Shown: positions 1-7,996 of the stretch, piece after piece
How the letters are laid out: every line of letters starts with the position of its first letter
Numbering within the stretch: position 1 is the first letter of the stretch
Assembly: GCA_020348925.1 (NCBI GenBank)
Contig: CP070758.1
Location: forward strand, 3,681,059 to 3,702,587
Source: Gemmatimonadota bacterium
Lineage (GTDB): Bacteria > JBHIER01 > G020348925
Reading direction: 5' to 3'
Length of the DNA: 21,529 nucleotides
Translations under genes and position numbers: made by a program
The notes under the pieces: model-generated
Database searches by the model: none
What the model was told of the DNA's origin: nothing
The model's input: the letters and a program-made list of their open reading frames with translations, nothing else

Positions 1-426
1 AATGACTCTTCCCAATATCGTTCGGAGTGATTCGAGATCCACAATGGCCTGATCGCGCTCACCCAAAGTTTTGAAAACCGCTGCATCGACCTCATCCCAT
101 TTCTTCTGAAATTCATCAAAAGAAGCCATATTCGGATATGCTTCCATAATCATGACATCCCAATCGTCAGGATTCGCCGGCCATTTTTTCATGATCTTGT
201 AATCGAGGAGAAAGCCTTTCTCTATGGCCACATCCAATTCTTTCCGAAATCTTCCATTCAAATTCTCCATATACCTGTCAAACATACCCGGCTTTGTCCT
301 TACAAAGATTATGAGCCATACCGTGCCTTCCTCGTAAACACGATCATCTCCAATTACTGACATTGGCAATTGAGCAAACAACAGTAGAAGTAAAAATGAA
401 ACTATGAAAAGGTATTTTTTACTCAT
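1..426 (-). CDS. Small secreted protein, 5' part only (runs off the window)
   Basis: I translated this frame from the ATG at 426; it stays open to position 1, giving 142 residues with the C-terminus outside the window. A good ribosome binding site (AAGGAG, 8 nt before the ATG) supports the start. The N-terminus is a clear signal peptide: MSKKYLFIVSF, a Leu-rich core, then about AQLPMSVIGDD. The mature part (VWLIIFVRTKPGMFDRYMEN, later DWDVMIMEAYPNMASFDEF) has the beta-alpha-beta rhythm and 'M..Y/F..F...W' spacing of small dimeric alpha/beta-barrel (NIPSNAP/EthD/ABM-like) proteins. That fold guess is inference and no catalytic residue is recognisable. It lies 113 bp downstream of the amidohydrolase gene on the same strand and may be the last gene of that run. 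Confidence 0.75.
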   Translation of the reverse strand, partial: MSKKYLFIVSFLLLLLFAQLPMSVIGDDRVYEEGTVWLIIFVRTKPGMFDRYMENLNGRFRKELDVAIEKGFLLDYKIMKKWPANPDDWDVMIMEAYPNMASFDEFQKKWDEVDAAVFKTLGERDQAIVDLESLRTILGRVI

Positions 427-490
427 TGTTTTCTCTCCTTATTCTTGTTCTTGAATTTCGTCTCATCAAAACACCCGGAATCTGGCTCAT

Positions 491-514
491 TTCCCCGGCC
501 TAAGCTAAGGGGAA
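491..514 (-). terminator. Hairpin after the amidohydrolase gene (possible weak terminator)
   Basis: TTCCCC at 491-496 pairs with GGGGAA at 509-514 around a 12-nt loop. It lies about 25 nt past the amidohydrolase stop and before the next start. No U-tract follows on the minus strand, so it is at best a weak or Rho-assisted terminator, or an RNA-stabilising structure. Confidence 0.3.
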
Positions 515-539
515 CCATCAGAACTTTTTCCTTCCAATA

Positions 540-2264
540 TTATTCTTCTCTAATGATCTCCCCGTTGTGGATGACCAGTCGAACATCTAATAGAGATTCC
601 AAGTTGTCGAGAGGGTTGCCATTTACTACAAGTATATCGGCAATCTTGCACGGTTCAATGGTTCCCAATTTATCTTCGAGACCACATACATGAGCGGCGT
701 GCTTCGTCCCGGCAACTATGATCTGCATGGGCGTCATCTCCGCCTCAACCATCAACCGAATTTCTGTAATGGGCATGCCTAAATCAAACGGAGTCACGTA
801 TCCACTATAATCCGTGCCCAAGGCGACTTTCCCTCCCGCCTGAACAAAACGCTGAAGATTATCTCTTGCCGCTGCACTCCAATTCAGGTTATGTAACTCG
901 TCCGAACCGTTCCAGAGCTCAAGCGTCGGCACCCAGTACATATCCTCCTCGATCATGGACGCAATACGCCCATCGGACACATAATTGATGACCATATGAT
1001 TCACATCGTCCACTCCGCCTTGAATGGCCATATCAAGCTGGTAATGTCGGCTGATATGGGCAGTGACCAGTCTCCCCCTGTTATGTGCGGTATCCACAAT
1101 CCTCGTGATTTCCTCCATGGAGAGCAGGGGCCACGTCCGACCCTGGAGATTATCCTCAATGGCAATCTTGATGATATCGGCTCCGACATCTATGAGCCAG
1201 TGAATGACTTCCTCCGCATCATCCGGTGACGTCACCGGATAGTTTCCGTAGCCGCCCACCGTCGTTACAACCGGTCCTGCAGCCACGAGTCGCGCATTTC
1301 TATTGTCAGTGAGAAGAGCATCCCGTATGGAAAAAGTCTCTTCTGGAGAACTTATGACGCCTCCGAGATCGCGCACTGTCGTAACTCCGGATCTCGCCCA
1401 CTCCTGCAAGTTATCTTCGTTATATGCATTGTGCACATGGGTATTCATAAATCCCGGTAATATATACGCTCCCTGGACGTCAATTATTTCTGACCCTGTG
1501 GGAATCTCCACACTCGACCCCGTTCCCACGGCTTTGATATACTCACCCTCAATGAGAATAACTGCATCCGGTATTGGCTCCGCACCTGTGCCGTCTATTA
1601 ATAATCCATTCGTTATGGCCATACAGGCATCACCCTCTTCACATGGATCGAAGGTACTGATGTGCTCACATTCACCAGTCAAAGGATTACAAGAGTCATC
1701 CGTACACGCGTCGCCGTCACCGCAGTCCATCGGAGTGTGGCTGCACTCACCGGTATTCGAATCACAGAAATCATCCGTGCACAGATCACCCTCGTCGCAG
1801 TCTTTCGGCATCCCTTGACAGATTCCATCAGCACACGCATCGTTTTCCGTACAAGGGTCGCCATCATCGCATGGTGTTCCAGGATCAAGTAGGTCATGTC
1901 GACACTGAACGAGTAACGAATCGCAGTAATCCTCAGTACAGGGATTTCCATCGTCGCAGTCCACTTCATCACAGGAGGAAACGCACGTTCCCATCCCCAG
2001 AATGAGGTTGACGATACCCAGAGCATCGAGAACATCGGCTTCTCCGTTACCATCGCAATCGGCCGCCCAGAGATCCTCTTCACTCGGCGGTGGTGACGTT
2101 CCCAGAACAATATTTACTGTCCGAAGAGCGTCCAGAATATTAACCTCTCCATCATCATTGACATCCCCCCTCTCTCTCTGTCCACTCATAATTTGGGAAG
2201 AGACGGAGACGACAAAGCCAATGAGGAGTACGACGATGCCTGCACGGAAAACTCGCTTTTTCAC
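540..2264 (-). CDS. Secreted amidohydrolase with N-terminal dockerin and Cys-rich CTDD repeats
   Basis: 574 residues from a GTG start that has a strong ribosome binding site (AGGAGG, 4 nt spacing). Order of parts: signal peptide (about 1-27); a dockerin-like pair at about 32-92 (GDVNDDGEVNILDALRTVN, then [19 protein letters not shown]); Cys-rich repeats of the Dictyostelium type at about 98-213 (CDDGNPCTEDYC, CDDGDPCTEND, CGDGDACTDDSC); then an amidohydrolase-superfamily TIM barrel. Metal-site residues visible are H276 and H278 (NTHVH), K366 (DIIKIAIE), H403 (TAHIS), H423 (VNHM) and D485 (LGTDYSG), a complete imidazolonepropionase/prolidase-like set. The C-terminal end (KIADILVVNGNPL) is typical of the family. 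The substrate cannot be named; a secreted peptidase or a cyclic-amide hydrolase is possible. There is no C-terminal sorting domain, unlike the two upstream secreted neighbours. The gene follows the phosphatase by 75 bp. Confidence 0.88.
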   Translation of the reverse strand: MKKRVFRAGIVVLLIGFVVSVSSQIMSGQRERGDVNDDGEVNILDALRTVNIVLGTSPPPSEEDLWAADCDGNGEADVLDALGIVNLILGMGTCVSSCDEVDCDDGNPCTEDYCDSLLVQCRHDLLDPGTPCDDGDPCTENDACADGICQGMPKDCDEGDLCTDDFCDSNTGECSHTPMDCGDGDACTDDSCNPLTGECEHISTFDPCEEGDACMAITNGLLIDGTGAEPIPDAVILIEGEYIKAVGTGSSVEIPTGSEIIDVQGAYILPGFMNTHVHNAYNEDNLQEWARSGVTTVRDLGGVISSPEETFSIRDALLTDNRNARLVAAGPVVTTVGGYGNYPVTSPDDAEEVIHWLIDVGADIIKIAIEDNLQGRTWPLLSMEEITRIVDTAHNRGRLVTAHISRHYQLDMAIQGGVDDVNHMVINYVSDGRIASMIEEDMYWVPTLELWNGSDELHNLNWSAAARDNLQRFVQAGGKVALGTDYSGYVTPFDLGMPITEIRLMVEAEMTPMQIIVAGTKHAAHVCGLEDKLGTIEPCKIADILVVNGNPLDNLESLLDVRLVIHNGEIIREE

Positions 2265-2302
2265 GACACCTCCTCGATCAGAACTTTTATACTTTGCTTT
2301 CG

Positions 2303-2322
2303 AGAAACCTCCTCAGGTTTCT
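2303..2322 (-). other. Perfect 8-bp hairpin between phosphatase and amidohydrolase genes
   Basis: AGAAACCT (2303-2310) and AGGTTTCT (2315-2322) form a perfect stem with a 4-nt loop, inside the 75-bp spacer. It starts 18 nt after the phosphatase stop and ends about 38 nt before the amidohydrolase start. No U-run follows, so an intercistronic processing or stability element is as likely as a terminator. Confidence 0.45.
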
Positions 2323-2339
2323 TCCTTAAATATCGAAGT

Positions 2340-4145
2340 TCATTTCATCAATACCATCCGCTTCGTTGCTGTGAATTCATCCGTTGAGAGTCGATAAAAA
2401 TAGACCCCACTGGGTGCACTCTTGCCAAACGCATCCCTCCCGTCCCAGGACACTTCATAAGAACCAGGGTTCCGAATATCATCGACCAGTGTTCTCACAC
2501 CTTGCCCCAATACATTGTAAATCTTCAAAGTGACATGGAGGGGGGATTGATCACTGAAGACTGAATACTGAATACTCGTCGAAGGGTTGAAGGGATTGGG
2601 ATAATTCTGACTGAGCCTGTACTCGATCGGCATCTGCACTTCCTTGACCAGAGCCATAAACCTGACAAAGTCTTCAACAGGCAGATAAGGCTTCAACGAA
2701 TTCAGAAACGCAATCACTTCCGGGGTAATCCCGGGTCGAGCGGCGTCCGGTTCGCACTGGCCACTCCCCAGAATCACATTCACAATACCGAGAGCATCCA
2801 AGACGTTCACGATTCCGTCTCCACTGCAATCCGCCGCCCACAATTCATCCTCAGTCGGCGGATCTCCCACTCCCAGGACAATATTCACAACACCCAATAC
2901 ATCCAAAATATCGACAGCACAATCGGAGCTGACGTCCCCTCTCGTAAATTCTCCGAAGGAGACTGTCCCTCCTTCATGAAACACCAGAAGATCCCCGGTC
3001 TGAGCATTCACGAAGTCAACTTCACGAAAGAAAAGCTGCGTACTTCCACCAACAGGTGCCTCTTCACTGAGAGCGAATTGTACCTCGGCTACGGGTCCGA
3101 TCCCACATTCAATCGTGTTCCCGGAAATACGAAGGGTCAATAAACCAGGATTCGGAATATCCCAACCGAATTCACCGAAATTGATCGTCCTTGCTGTTGC
3201 CTCAATCCCGATGGGAGTCAAAAGGTCCTCATCATATCCCAATTCAAAGTAAGCACTATCCACAGAAACTTCAATCTTCGTTTGATTATCAACATTGATG
3301 AAAACAGTAGCCATGCCCCCCGGGGCAGTACAGATGTGCGAAGCAGTCACGATAGCCGTCTCGTTGTATAAGCTAAAGATGACGTGGGCGATATTGGTGT
3401 TATCGATGTACGGACCACGTTGAATATCACTATGTGCCGCATACGCCTCGAAGCGCTCGCTGCCGAAACCTTGGGCAAACAGTGGAATCAGGGAATTTGT
3501 GTGGTATCCTGAGTAATATCTGTAGCCCGGCATAACGCCGGCACCGTTATCCACGATTGGATTGAAGGTTGCCGGCGTACCCGAATCAGGCCCCAAGAGG
3601 TACCCGGTCTCATGGTCGCCAGTAACTATCACCAAAGCCTCCTCCCAATTACTGTTCGCCTCCACCCATTCGAGTACTGCCTCGAAGGCGTTATCAAAAT
3701 CGATCTGCTCCTCGATCATACGACCGAGCTGGTTGGCATGGTTGGCCCAGTCGACGGCACCACCCTCGATCATCAGGAAGAAACCGTCGGGATCGTTGTC
3801 AAGAACATTCAAAGCAGCTCTCGTCATCTCTTCCAGGGTTGGAACGGTCGAGATGAAGGGTTCAGTATACGGAGGTTGAGGATTGTTCGGGCCCGGACCG
3901 CCCGGTCGTGCCTGCTGCAATGTCAAACGTGTCTGGGCCGTGCCAAGAACACGGTCCGGTGTATGACCGTGGGCCAGAGCCTGGAACTCCTCCCGCGTCT
4001 GAATAAGAGTCCAGGGATCATCGATGCCGTCACCATCTCCATCACCACCTGCAACACCAGTTATGAGTTCCTCCCAGGTTGTCTGACCTCCGACGTACTC
4101 ATAATAAAAACTGCTGCTCAGAAGGTTACCCTCCTCATCATACAT
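2340..4145 (-). CDS. Alkaline phosphatase, C-terminal part with cohesin-like, dockerin and type IX sorting modules (downstream of in-frame TGA)
   Basis: This is the continuation, in the same frame, of the phosphatase that begins at 4697; only the TGA at 4160-4158 separates them. It would need readthrough, or re-initiation at the ATG at 4145, which has no good ribosome binding site. In this fragment's numbering, the phosphatase metal ligands are E127, D132 and H136 (EGGAVDWANHAN), D177 and H178 (VTGDHETG), and H215 (YHTNSLIP). Residues about 264-399 form a cohesin-like beta-sandwich (FELGYDEDLLTP, EEAPVGGSTQLFF, GGTVSFG). Residues 402-464 are a dockerin pair, and 511-601 a FlgD-like/T9SS sorting domain ending RMVLMK. 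All downstream motifs are intact, so the interruption is recent, recoded or a sequencing error. The full-length product would be about 785 residues, exported and surface-bound. Loss of activity is not established. Confidence 0.85.
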   Translation of the reverse strand: MYDEEGNLLSSSFYYEYVGGQTTWEELITGVAGGDGDGDGIDDPWTLIQTREEFQALAHGHTPDRVLGTAQTRLTLQQARPGGPGPNNPQPPYTEPFISTVPTLEEMTRAALNVLDNDPDGFFLMIEGGAVDWANHANQLGRMIEEQIDFDNAFEAVLEWVEANSNWEEALVIVTGDHETGYLLGPDSGTPATFNPIVDNGAGVMPGYRYYSGYHTNSLIPLFAQGFGSERFEAYAAHSDIQRGPYIDNTNIAHVIFSLYNETAIVTASHICTAPGGMATVFINVDNQTKIEVSVDSAYFELGYDEDLLTPIGIEATARTINFGEFGWDIPNPGLLTLRISGNTIECGIGPVAEVQFALSEEAPVGGSTQLFFREVDFVNAQTGDLLVFHEGGTVSFGEFTRGDVSSDCAVDILDVLGVVNIVLGVGDPPTEDELWAADCSGDGIVNVLDALGIVNVILGSGQCEPDAARPGITPEVIAFLNSLKPYLPVEDFVRFMALVKEVQMPIEYRLSQNYPNPFNPSTSIQYSVFSDQSPLHVTLKIYNVLGQGVRTLVDDIRNPGSYEVSWDGRDAFGKSAPSGVYFYRLSTDEFTATKRMVLMK

Positions 4146-4157
4146 CGGGTGCCCAGC

Positions 4158-4160
4158 TCA
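4158..4160 (-). other. In-frame TGA inside alkaline phosphatase
   Basis: The codons around it read GAC GTC ATC ATG TGA GCT GGG CAC CCG ATG. The stop sits where family members have glycine in the D-V-I-M-G-x-G stretch, so GGA to TGA, a single G-to-T change, explains it. The frame is unbroken on both sides. A 6-bp stem capped by a GUAA tetraloop lies in the mRNA at 4135-4120, with its loop 28-31 nt past the UGA. Confidence 0.9.
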
Positions 4161-4697
4161 CATGATGACGTCAACAGCGCTGTCGTAAACCATTTCCCTG
4201 GCAATTTGAGTGTAGTTATTACGGGAGCGGTTATGGGCAACAAAACAGGCAGGAGTGCCTTGTGACCACTGGACACTCGTAATCACCCCGGTAGCCATGC
4301 CCAGGGCTTCTGCTCGTTCGATCACATGCTCCAACGGCTGCATTCCCGGACCGAAACAAATCGCTCCTTGATACGTCTTCACACCTGTCGACATGGCCGT
4401 TGCAGCGGCTGCAGAGTCTGTGTAGCGCGAAAGGACATAGTTGAAATCGCTCCAAGCCTGATCCGTATCATAGCTTCCCAACCACATAAAGGTGCTCATG
4501 GGGTAAGCACTATTCCAGGATTCATACTCTCTGACGATGCCTGTCCAGTACCGAGTGGCCGTAATCTGGTTGTATCCCCATCCATCCGCAATCATGACGA
4601 TGACATGCTTGACTCCGGCATGGGCGATGCCACACAACAGAAGGATGAGGATAAGGTCTAACAAACACAATCCACTTTTAAAGAGTATTCTTCTCAT
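4158..4697 (-). CDS. Alkaline phosphatase, N-terminal part (ends at premature TGA)
   Basis: 179 residues from the ATG at 4697, which is preceded by GAAGGA at 9 nt; a GTG two codons earlier is too close to that site. The signal peptide is about residues 1-27 (Leu-rich core, GIAHA cleavage region). The alkaline phosphatase signature follows: VIVMIADGWGYNQ with the metal ligand D38, and RYTDSAAAATAMSTG with the phosphorylated serine S95. The next block (VITSVQWSQGTPACFVAHNR) is the conserved 'T..hATPA.f.aH...R' region. The chain stops at DVIM-TGA, before the rest of the metal site, so this fragment alone cannot be an active phosphomonoesterase. It starts 41 bp (from the ATG) after the DUF362 gene ends, probably in the same transcript. 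Confidence 0.85.
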   Translation of the reverse strand: MRRILFKSGLCLLDLILILLLCGIAHAGVKHVIVMIADGWGYNQITATRYWTGIVREYESWNSAYPMSTFMWLGSYDTDQAWSDFNYVLSRYTDSAAAATAMSTGVKTYQGAICFGPGMQPLEHVIERAEALGMATGVITSVQWSQGTPACFVAHNRSRNNYTQIAREMVYDSAVDVIM

Positions 4698-4738
4698 AGG
4701 CACAGATCCTTCTCAAGGTCAGAAAGAGAGATCCAGAG

Positions 4739-7090
4739 CTATTTCAGCAGGAGCATTCTTCTGGTCGCTGTGAAATCACCCACAGTGAGACGGTAAAAAT
4801 AGATCCCGCTGGGCGCACTGACGCCCAACGCATCCTCCACGTCCCAGGTCACAGTATACTGTCCGGGATTTTGAAGCTCATCCACCAGGGTTCGAATCTC
4901 CTGTCCCAGGCTATTGTAAATTTTCAAGCTGACGTGCGGGAGGGACAGCTCACTGACCACCGAATACTGAATAGTGGTTACAGGATTGAAGGGATTCGGG
5001 AAATTTTGCGACAGAAGAAACTGATCCGGAATCTGCAATCCTTTGACCATGGCCATAAAGCGTGCATACTCTTCAGGAGGAAGATACTGCTGCAGCGATT
5101 TCAAAAACGCTCTCACCTCCGGTGTGACTTTGGGTCTGCCTGCCTCCGGTGCACACTGTCCGATCCCCAGAATCACGTTCACAATCCCCAGGGCATCAAG
5201 GACGTTGACACCTCCGTCGCCGTTGCAATCGGCCCGCTCCAAAGGGGCACCGGCCAGGGGATGGCTGCCTAATATGTGATTCACCACCGCCAGCACATCC
5301 AGGACGTCGCTGCCGCCCTCGCAATTGATGTCTCCTCTGTCAACCTCGATCTGGTCAGGATTGAAGGTTTCCGGGCAATTGTCCTCGTCACACGTATTAG
5401 TCGAATACCCCGGATCGCCGTATCCGTCGTCATCGGTATCGGTGCACTGATCGCATGCATCGCCAGTACCATCGTAGTCACCATCGGCCTGATCCGGATT
5501 GAAGTCATCCTGACAATTATCGCAGACATCGCCAATTTCATCGCCATCCCCATCATCCTGCTCAGGGTTGTAGTCATCGGGACAGTTATCGTTCCAATCG
5601 GCGATCCCGTCGTCATCCACATCCCCGCGTTCCAATTCGACTCGGGTACAATTCAGGTATTGGTCATAGGCGAAAAGGGTGATCTGATGGTTCACCGGTT
5701 CAACAGGACCAATGGAGAGCGCAATGTCATCGAAGTCCTGGATGACGATTTCCATGAGGCGTACTCCGTCGATGGCCACTTCGAGTTTGGCCACTTCTTC
5801 GGTCTCGGTCAATCTCAGATACAACATATCGCCCTCTATGGCTGCATAATCGATTTGGAATTCCGGTGGGGTGTCATCGTAAAACTTGGAATATGTCCCG
5901 TAGGAACAGCTTTCAAAATCCTCCTTGACCTCATCGACCATGACGCCTTCGACCCTGATGAGCTCGGCGTGAGCGCAGCCGGCATGGTCGTTGTGGAGAT
6001 AGGTCAGGTGGGGCACGTTCAAAGGATCATGACGCATGATGAGGGCCGCTATGGCATCCACGGCCACGGCATCCCGGCCGGCCAGAACGAGTCTCATGTT
6101 CTTCTGGTCATGCTCGATGTTCGGAGACTGATATCCTGGTCCACAGTTGCACAGCGGGCCGTGCTGCAGTCCCTGGAGGCCGTCCATGATCACATAGTCG
6201 ATGGGCCTGCACAGGAAGAAGTCGTGGAGCCATTGCTGCAGGTAGGTATACTGGTGATCGATCCCCCAGTCCCTTTGCGTCGGGTATTGTCCGCCGAAGT
6301 TCCCGTAAATGCTGGCCGGTGTGGCACCGATGCCCACATTCTTTATGGCCCCGGTAACGCCGCCTATATAATGATTTTTCAACACAGGCAGGCAGATGAG
6401 AACGTCCGCTTCGTAGTAGAGTCTGTTGAGATAGATGGCCCTCGTTCGGTTCGGTTTCCGATTGTCGGGGTAGAGAGCCAGGGAATCGGGCAGCTCCACG
6501 GCGGCCAGTTTGTCGGAATCGTATTCCCGCCATCCGCCACTCGAGTCCTCGATACAGATGAAGTCGTCCGCATCTTGAATTCTCTGCGGCGTATAGCCCA
6601 GGGCTTGAAAATTGTCCCGGGTCCAGCCCACACCGGAACCTTCCATGACGTAGATTTCTCCGCTGGGATTGCGCTCGCGGACGAGCTCGGCAACCGCTTT
6701 GACGAACCGGTAATCTGTGGTTACTCCGTTGACCTTTTGAGCCAAGTCTCTCCCCTGCTGTGACATGTCGTACGGCGAAATGAGATTCGGCTTGAGAACA
6801 ACCACATCACCGTCCTGAATGAGCGTTTCAAATCCACCCGCTTTGTCGACGGCGTCTTCAATCATGGCCCTGATCTCATCGTACCCAATGTCCTGAGCAT
6901 CATCCTGGGAAGACCGGACGATACCCACCGTGGATTGCGGGAGAACGACCTGTTTTTCCGGGAGCCGAACCGTCAACGGTATGCGGACCAAAGCATCATC
7001 GATGCTGGCGTTGCCCTGAAACAGGAAGGATGCCATCATCAACGTCAGGATGATGCCCAAAAAACCCTTTTGCGGCGCAGAGAGTTTCAT
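4739..7090 (-). CDS. Secreted DUF362 protein with thrombospondin-3, dockerin and type IX sorting modules
   Basis: 783 residues, ATG start with a perfect AGGAGG at 6 nt. A signal peptide covers about 1-29. The DUF362 domain runs about 52-400, shown by [38 protein letters not shown] (conserved K-N-H), [10 protein letters not shown] and [16 protein letters not shown] beta-rich linker follows (about 405-487), then Asp-rich thrombospondin type-3 Ca-binding repeats at about 489-580 ([35 protein letters not shown]). A dockerin-like pair sits at 586-646 and a FlgD-like/T9SS C-terminal sorting domain at about 692-783 ending RRMLLLK. DUF362 proteins have no firmly established general activity and many are cytoplasmic and ferredoxin-linked; an exported, surface-anchored version is notable. 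The start is 18 bp after the permease stop, so the two are very probably cotranscribed. Confidence 0.88.
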   Translation of the reverse strand: MKLSAPQKGFLGIILTLMMASFLFQGNASIDDALVRIPLTVRLPEKQVVLPQSTVGIVRSSQDDAQDIGYDEIRAMIEDAVDKAGGFETLIQDGDVVVLKPNLISPYDMSQQGRDLAQKVNGVTTDYRFVKAVAELVRERNPSGEIYVMEGSGVGWTRDNFQALGYTPQRIQDADDFICIEDSSGGWREYDSDKLAAVELPDSLALYPDNRKPNRTRAIYLNRLYYEADVLICLPVLKNHYIGGVTGAIKNVGIGATPASIYGNFGGQYPTQRDWGIDHQYTYLQQWLHDFFLCRPIDYVIMDGLQGLQHGPLCNCGPGYQSPNIEHDQKNMRLVLAGRDAVAVDAIAALIMRHDPLNVPHLTYLHNDHAGCAHAELIRVEGVMVDEVKEDFESCSYGTYSKFYDDTPPEFQIDYAAIEGDMLYLRLTETEEVAKLEVAIDGVRLMEIVIQDFDDIALSIGPVEPVNHQITLFAYDQYLNCTRVELERGDVDDDGIADWNDNCPDDYNPEQDDGDGDEIGDVCDNCQDDFNPDQADGDYDGTGDACDQCTDTDDDGYGDPGYSTNTCDEDNCPETFNPDQIEVDRGDINCEGGSDVLDVLAVVNHILGSHPLAGAPLERADCNGDGGVNVLDALGIVNVILGIGQCAPEAGRPKVTPEVRAFLKSLQQYLPPEEYARFMAMVKGLQIPDQFLLSQNFPNPFNPVTTIQYSVVSELSLPHVSLKIYNSLGQEIRTLVDELQNPGQYTVTWDVEDALGVSAPSGIYFYRLTVGDFTATRRMLLLK

Positions 7091-7108
7091 GTCTCTCCTC
7101 CTTTCTCT

Positions 7109-7996
7109 TTAGTGGTACAACACACCTGCGATAATCGAATACCCAATCAGACTGAAAATATAGAGAACGATAAAGAGCGGTCGTAACACGGTGGCCAGGG
7201 CCATCAGCGGGGTCACGCGGGTTGCCGGGCCGACGATGAAAAAGGTCAGAGCAGAGCCCTTGCTCATCCCTTTGAGCATCATGGAGCGCACCAGGGGGAT
7301 TGTTCCTCCACCACAAGGGTAGAGCGGCACCCCGAGCAGAGCGGCCATCAGCACCGACGAGGTCTGCCCCGGCTTAAAAAGAGCCGTAAGATATTTGCCG
7401 GGCACATACACCTCAACCAGGGACCCCAACAGAATTCCGATAACCATGTAAAATCCTATAAATTGCAAACTGTTCCAGACGCTCAGGAGAAATTTTTTCG
7501 GCTCCAATCTCTTGGGCGAACCCCCTCTGCTCTCACTCGGATCCGGATGTTTCGAAAATATGCCAGGATTCAGAATCCACTTCTGCGGAAGCCGCAGGAG
7601 GAAGAGACCCAGAAGAATCCCAAGTACGAGTACCGCACCCGCCCTGATCGCCGCCATCTCCGGGCCGATCCAGAACCAGGTCATGAGAAAAAGCTGGGGA
7701 TTCATCAATGATGAAACCGCCAAAAACGTAACCAGAGGCGGCAGAGGAAATCCTGCCTGAAAAAAAGTGATAACCACCGGCACTGTTCCGTAGGTGCATA
7801 ACGGCGAAATCATGCCCAAAACGGCACACACCACTATCGATACGAGACGGAATTTTGTGCTTCCTTTCGAGATCCATCCTTTCCACGGAACCAGTCTCAA
7901 GATTTCTCCCAAAACGAGGCCCGCCAGAACGTATGGGAACAGTCCAAAGACAGTCCGCCCGGATATCTGCAAGACGGCTACGATCTGTTCTTCCAT
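7109..7996 (-). CDS. Inner-membrane permease, DUF318/ArsP (UPF0718) family
   Basis: 295 residues and strongly hydrophobic, with about eight predicted membrane segments in two halves separated by a polar loop at about 140-168 (HPDPSESRGGSPKRLEPKK). Each half carries the family's Cys-Gly-Pro signature: SPLCTYGTVPV (64-74, C67) and LYPCGGGTIPLV (225-236, C228), matching the 'P.C.(C/Y)G..P' pattern of this permease family. Known members export trivalent organoarsenicals, but many have no known substrate and no arsenic genes lie nearby, so I do not assign one. The ATG start is supported by a long hydrophobic N-terminal helix. It is the first gene of the 7996-to-1 run and has a potentially structured leader immediately before its start codon. 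Confidence 0.85.
   Translation of the reverse strand: MEEQIVAVLQISGRTVFGLFPYVLAGLVLGEILRLVPWKGWISKGSTKFRLVSIVVCAVLGMISPLCTYGTVPVVITFFQAGFPLPPLVTFLAVSSLMNPQLFLMTWFWIGPEMAAIRAGAVLVLGILLGLFLLRLPQKWILNPGIFSKHPDPSESRGGSPKRLEPKKFLLSVWNSLQFIGFYMVIGILLGSLVEVYVPGKYLTALFKPGQTSSVLMAALLGVPLYPCGGGTIPLVRSMMLKGMSKGSALTFFIVGPATRVTPLMALATVLRPLFIVLYIFSLIGYSIIAGVLYH

Noticed and set aside
1600-2110. Repeated Cys/Asp-rich stretches considered as a DNA repeat or CRISPR array
   Set aside because: Periodicity is at protein level (CTDD and dockerin repeats), with diverged codons and no constant repeat-spacer pattern.
2340-4697. Alternative genetic code with TGA read as Gly (as in Gracilibacteria)
   Set aside because: TGA is used as a normal terminator elsewhere in the window: at 2340 right after the sorting domain, and in the Smr, peptidase, sigma, anti-sigma and first DUF4252 genes. 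A global reassignment does not fit.
5276-6763. Long plus-strand open frame (495 residues) opposite the DUF362 gene
   Set aside because: The opposite strand encodes clear DUF362, thrombospondin-3 and dockerin modules with a perfect ribosome binding site. The plus-strand translation is a repetitive Ile/Val-rich product expected from the antisense of Asp-rich repeats.
7109-7996. Specific assignment of the permease as an organoarsenical exporter (arsP)
   Set aside because: The family signature fits, but no arsR, arsM or other arsenic gene is nearby and many family members have other or unknown substrates.
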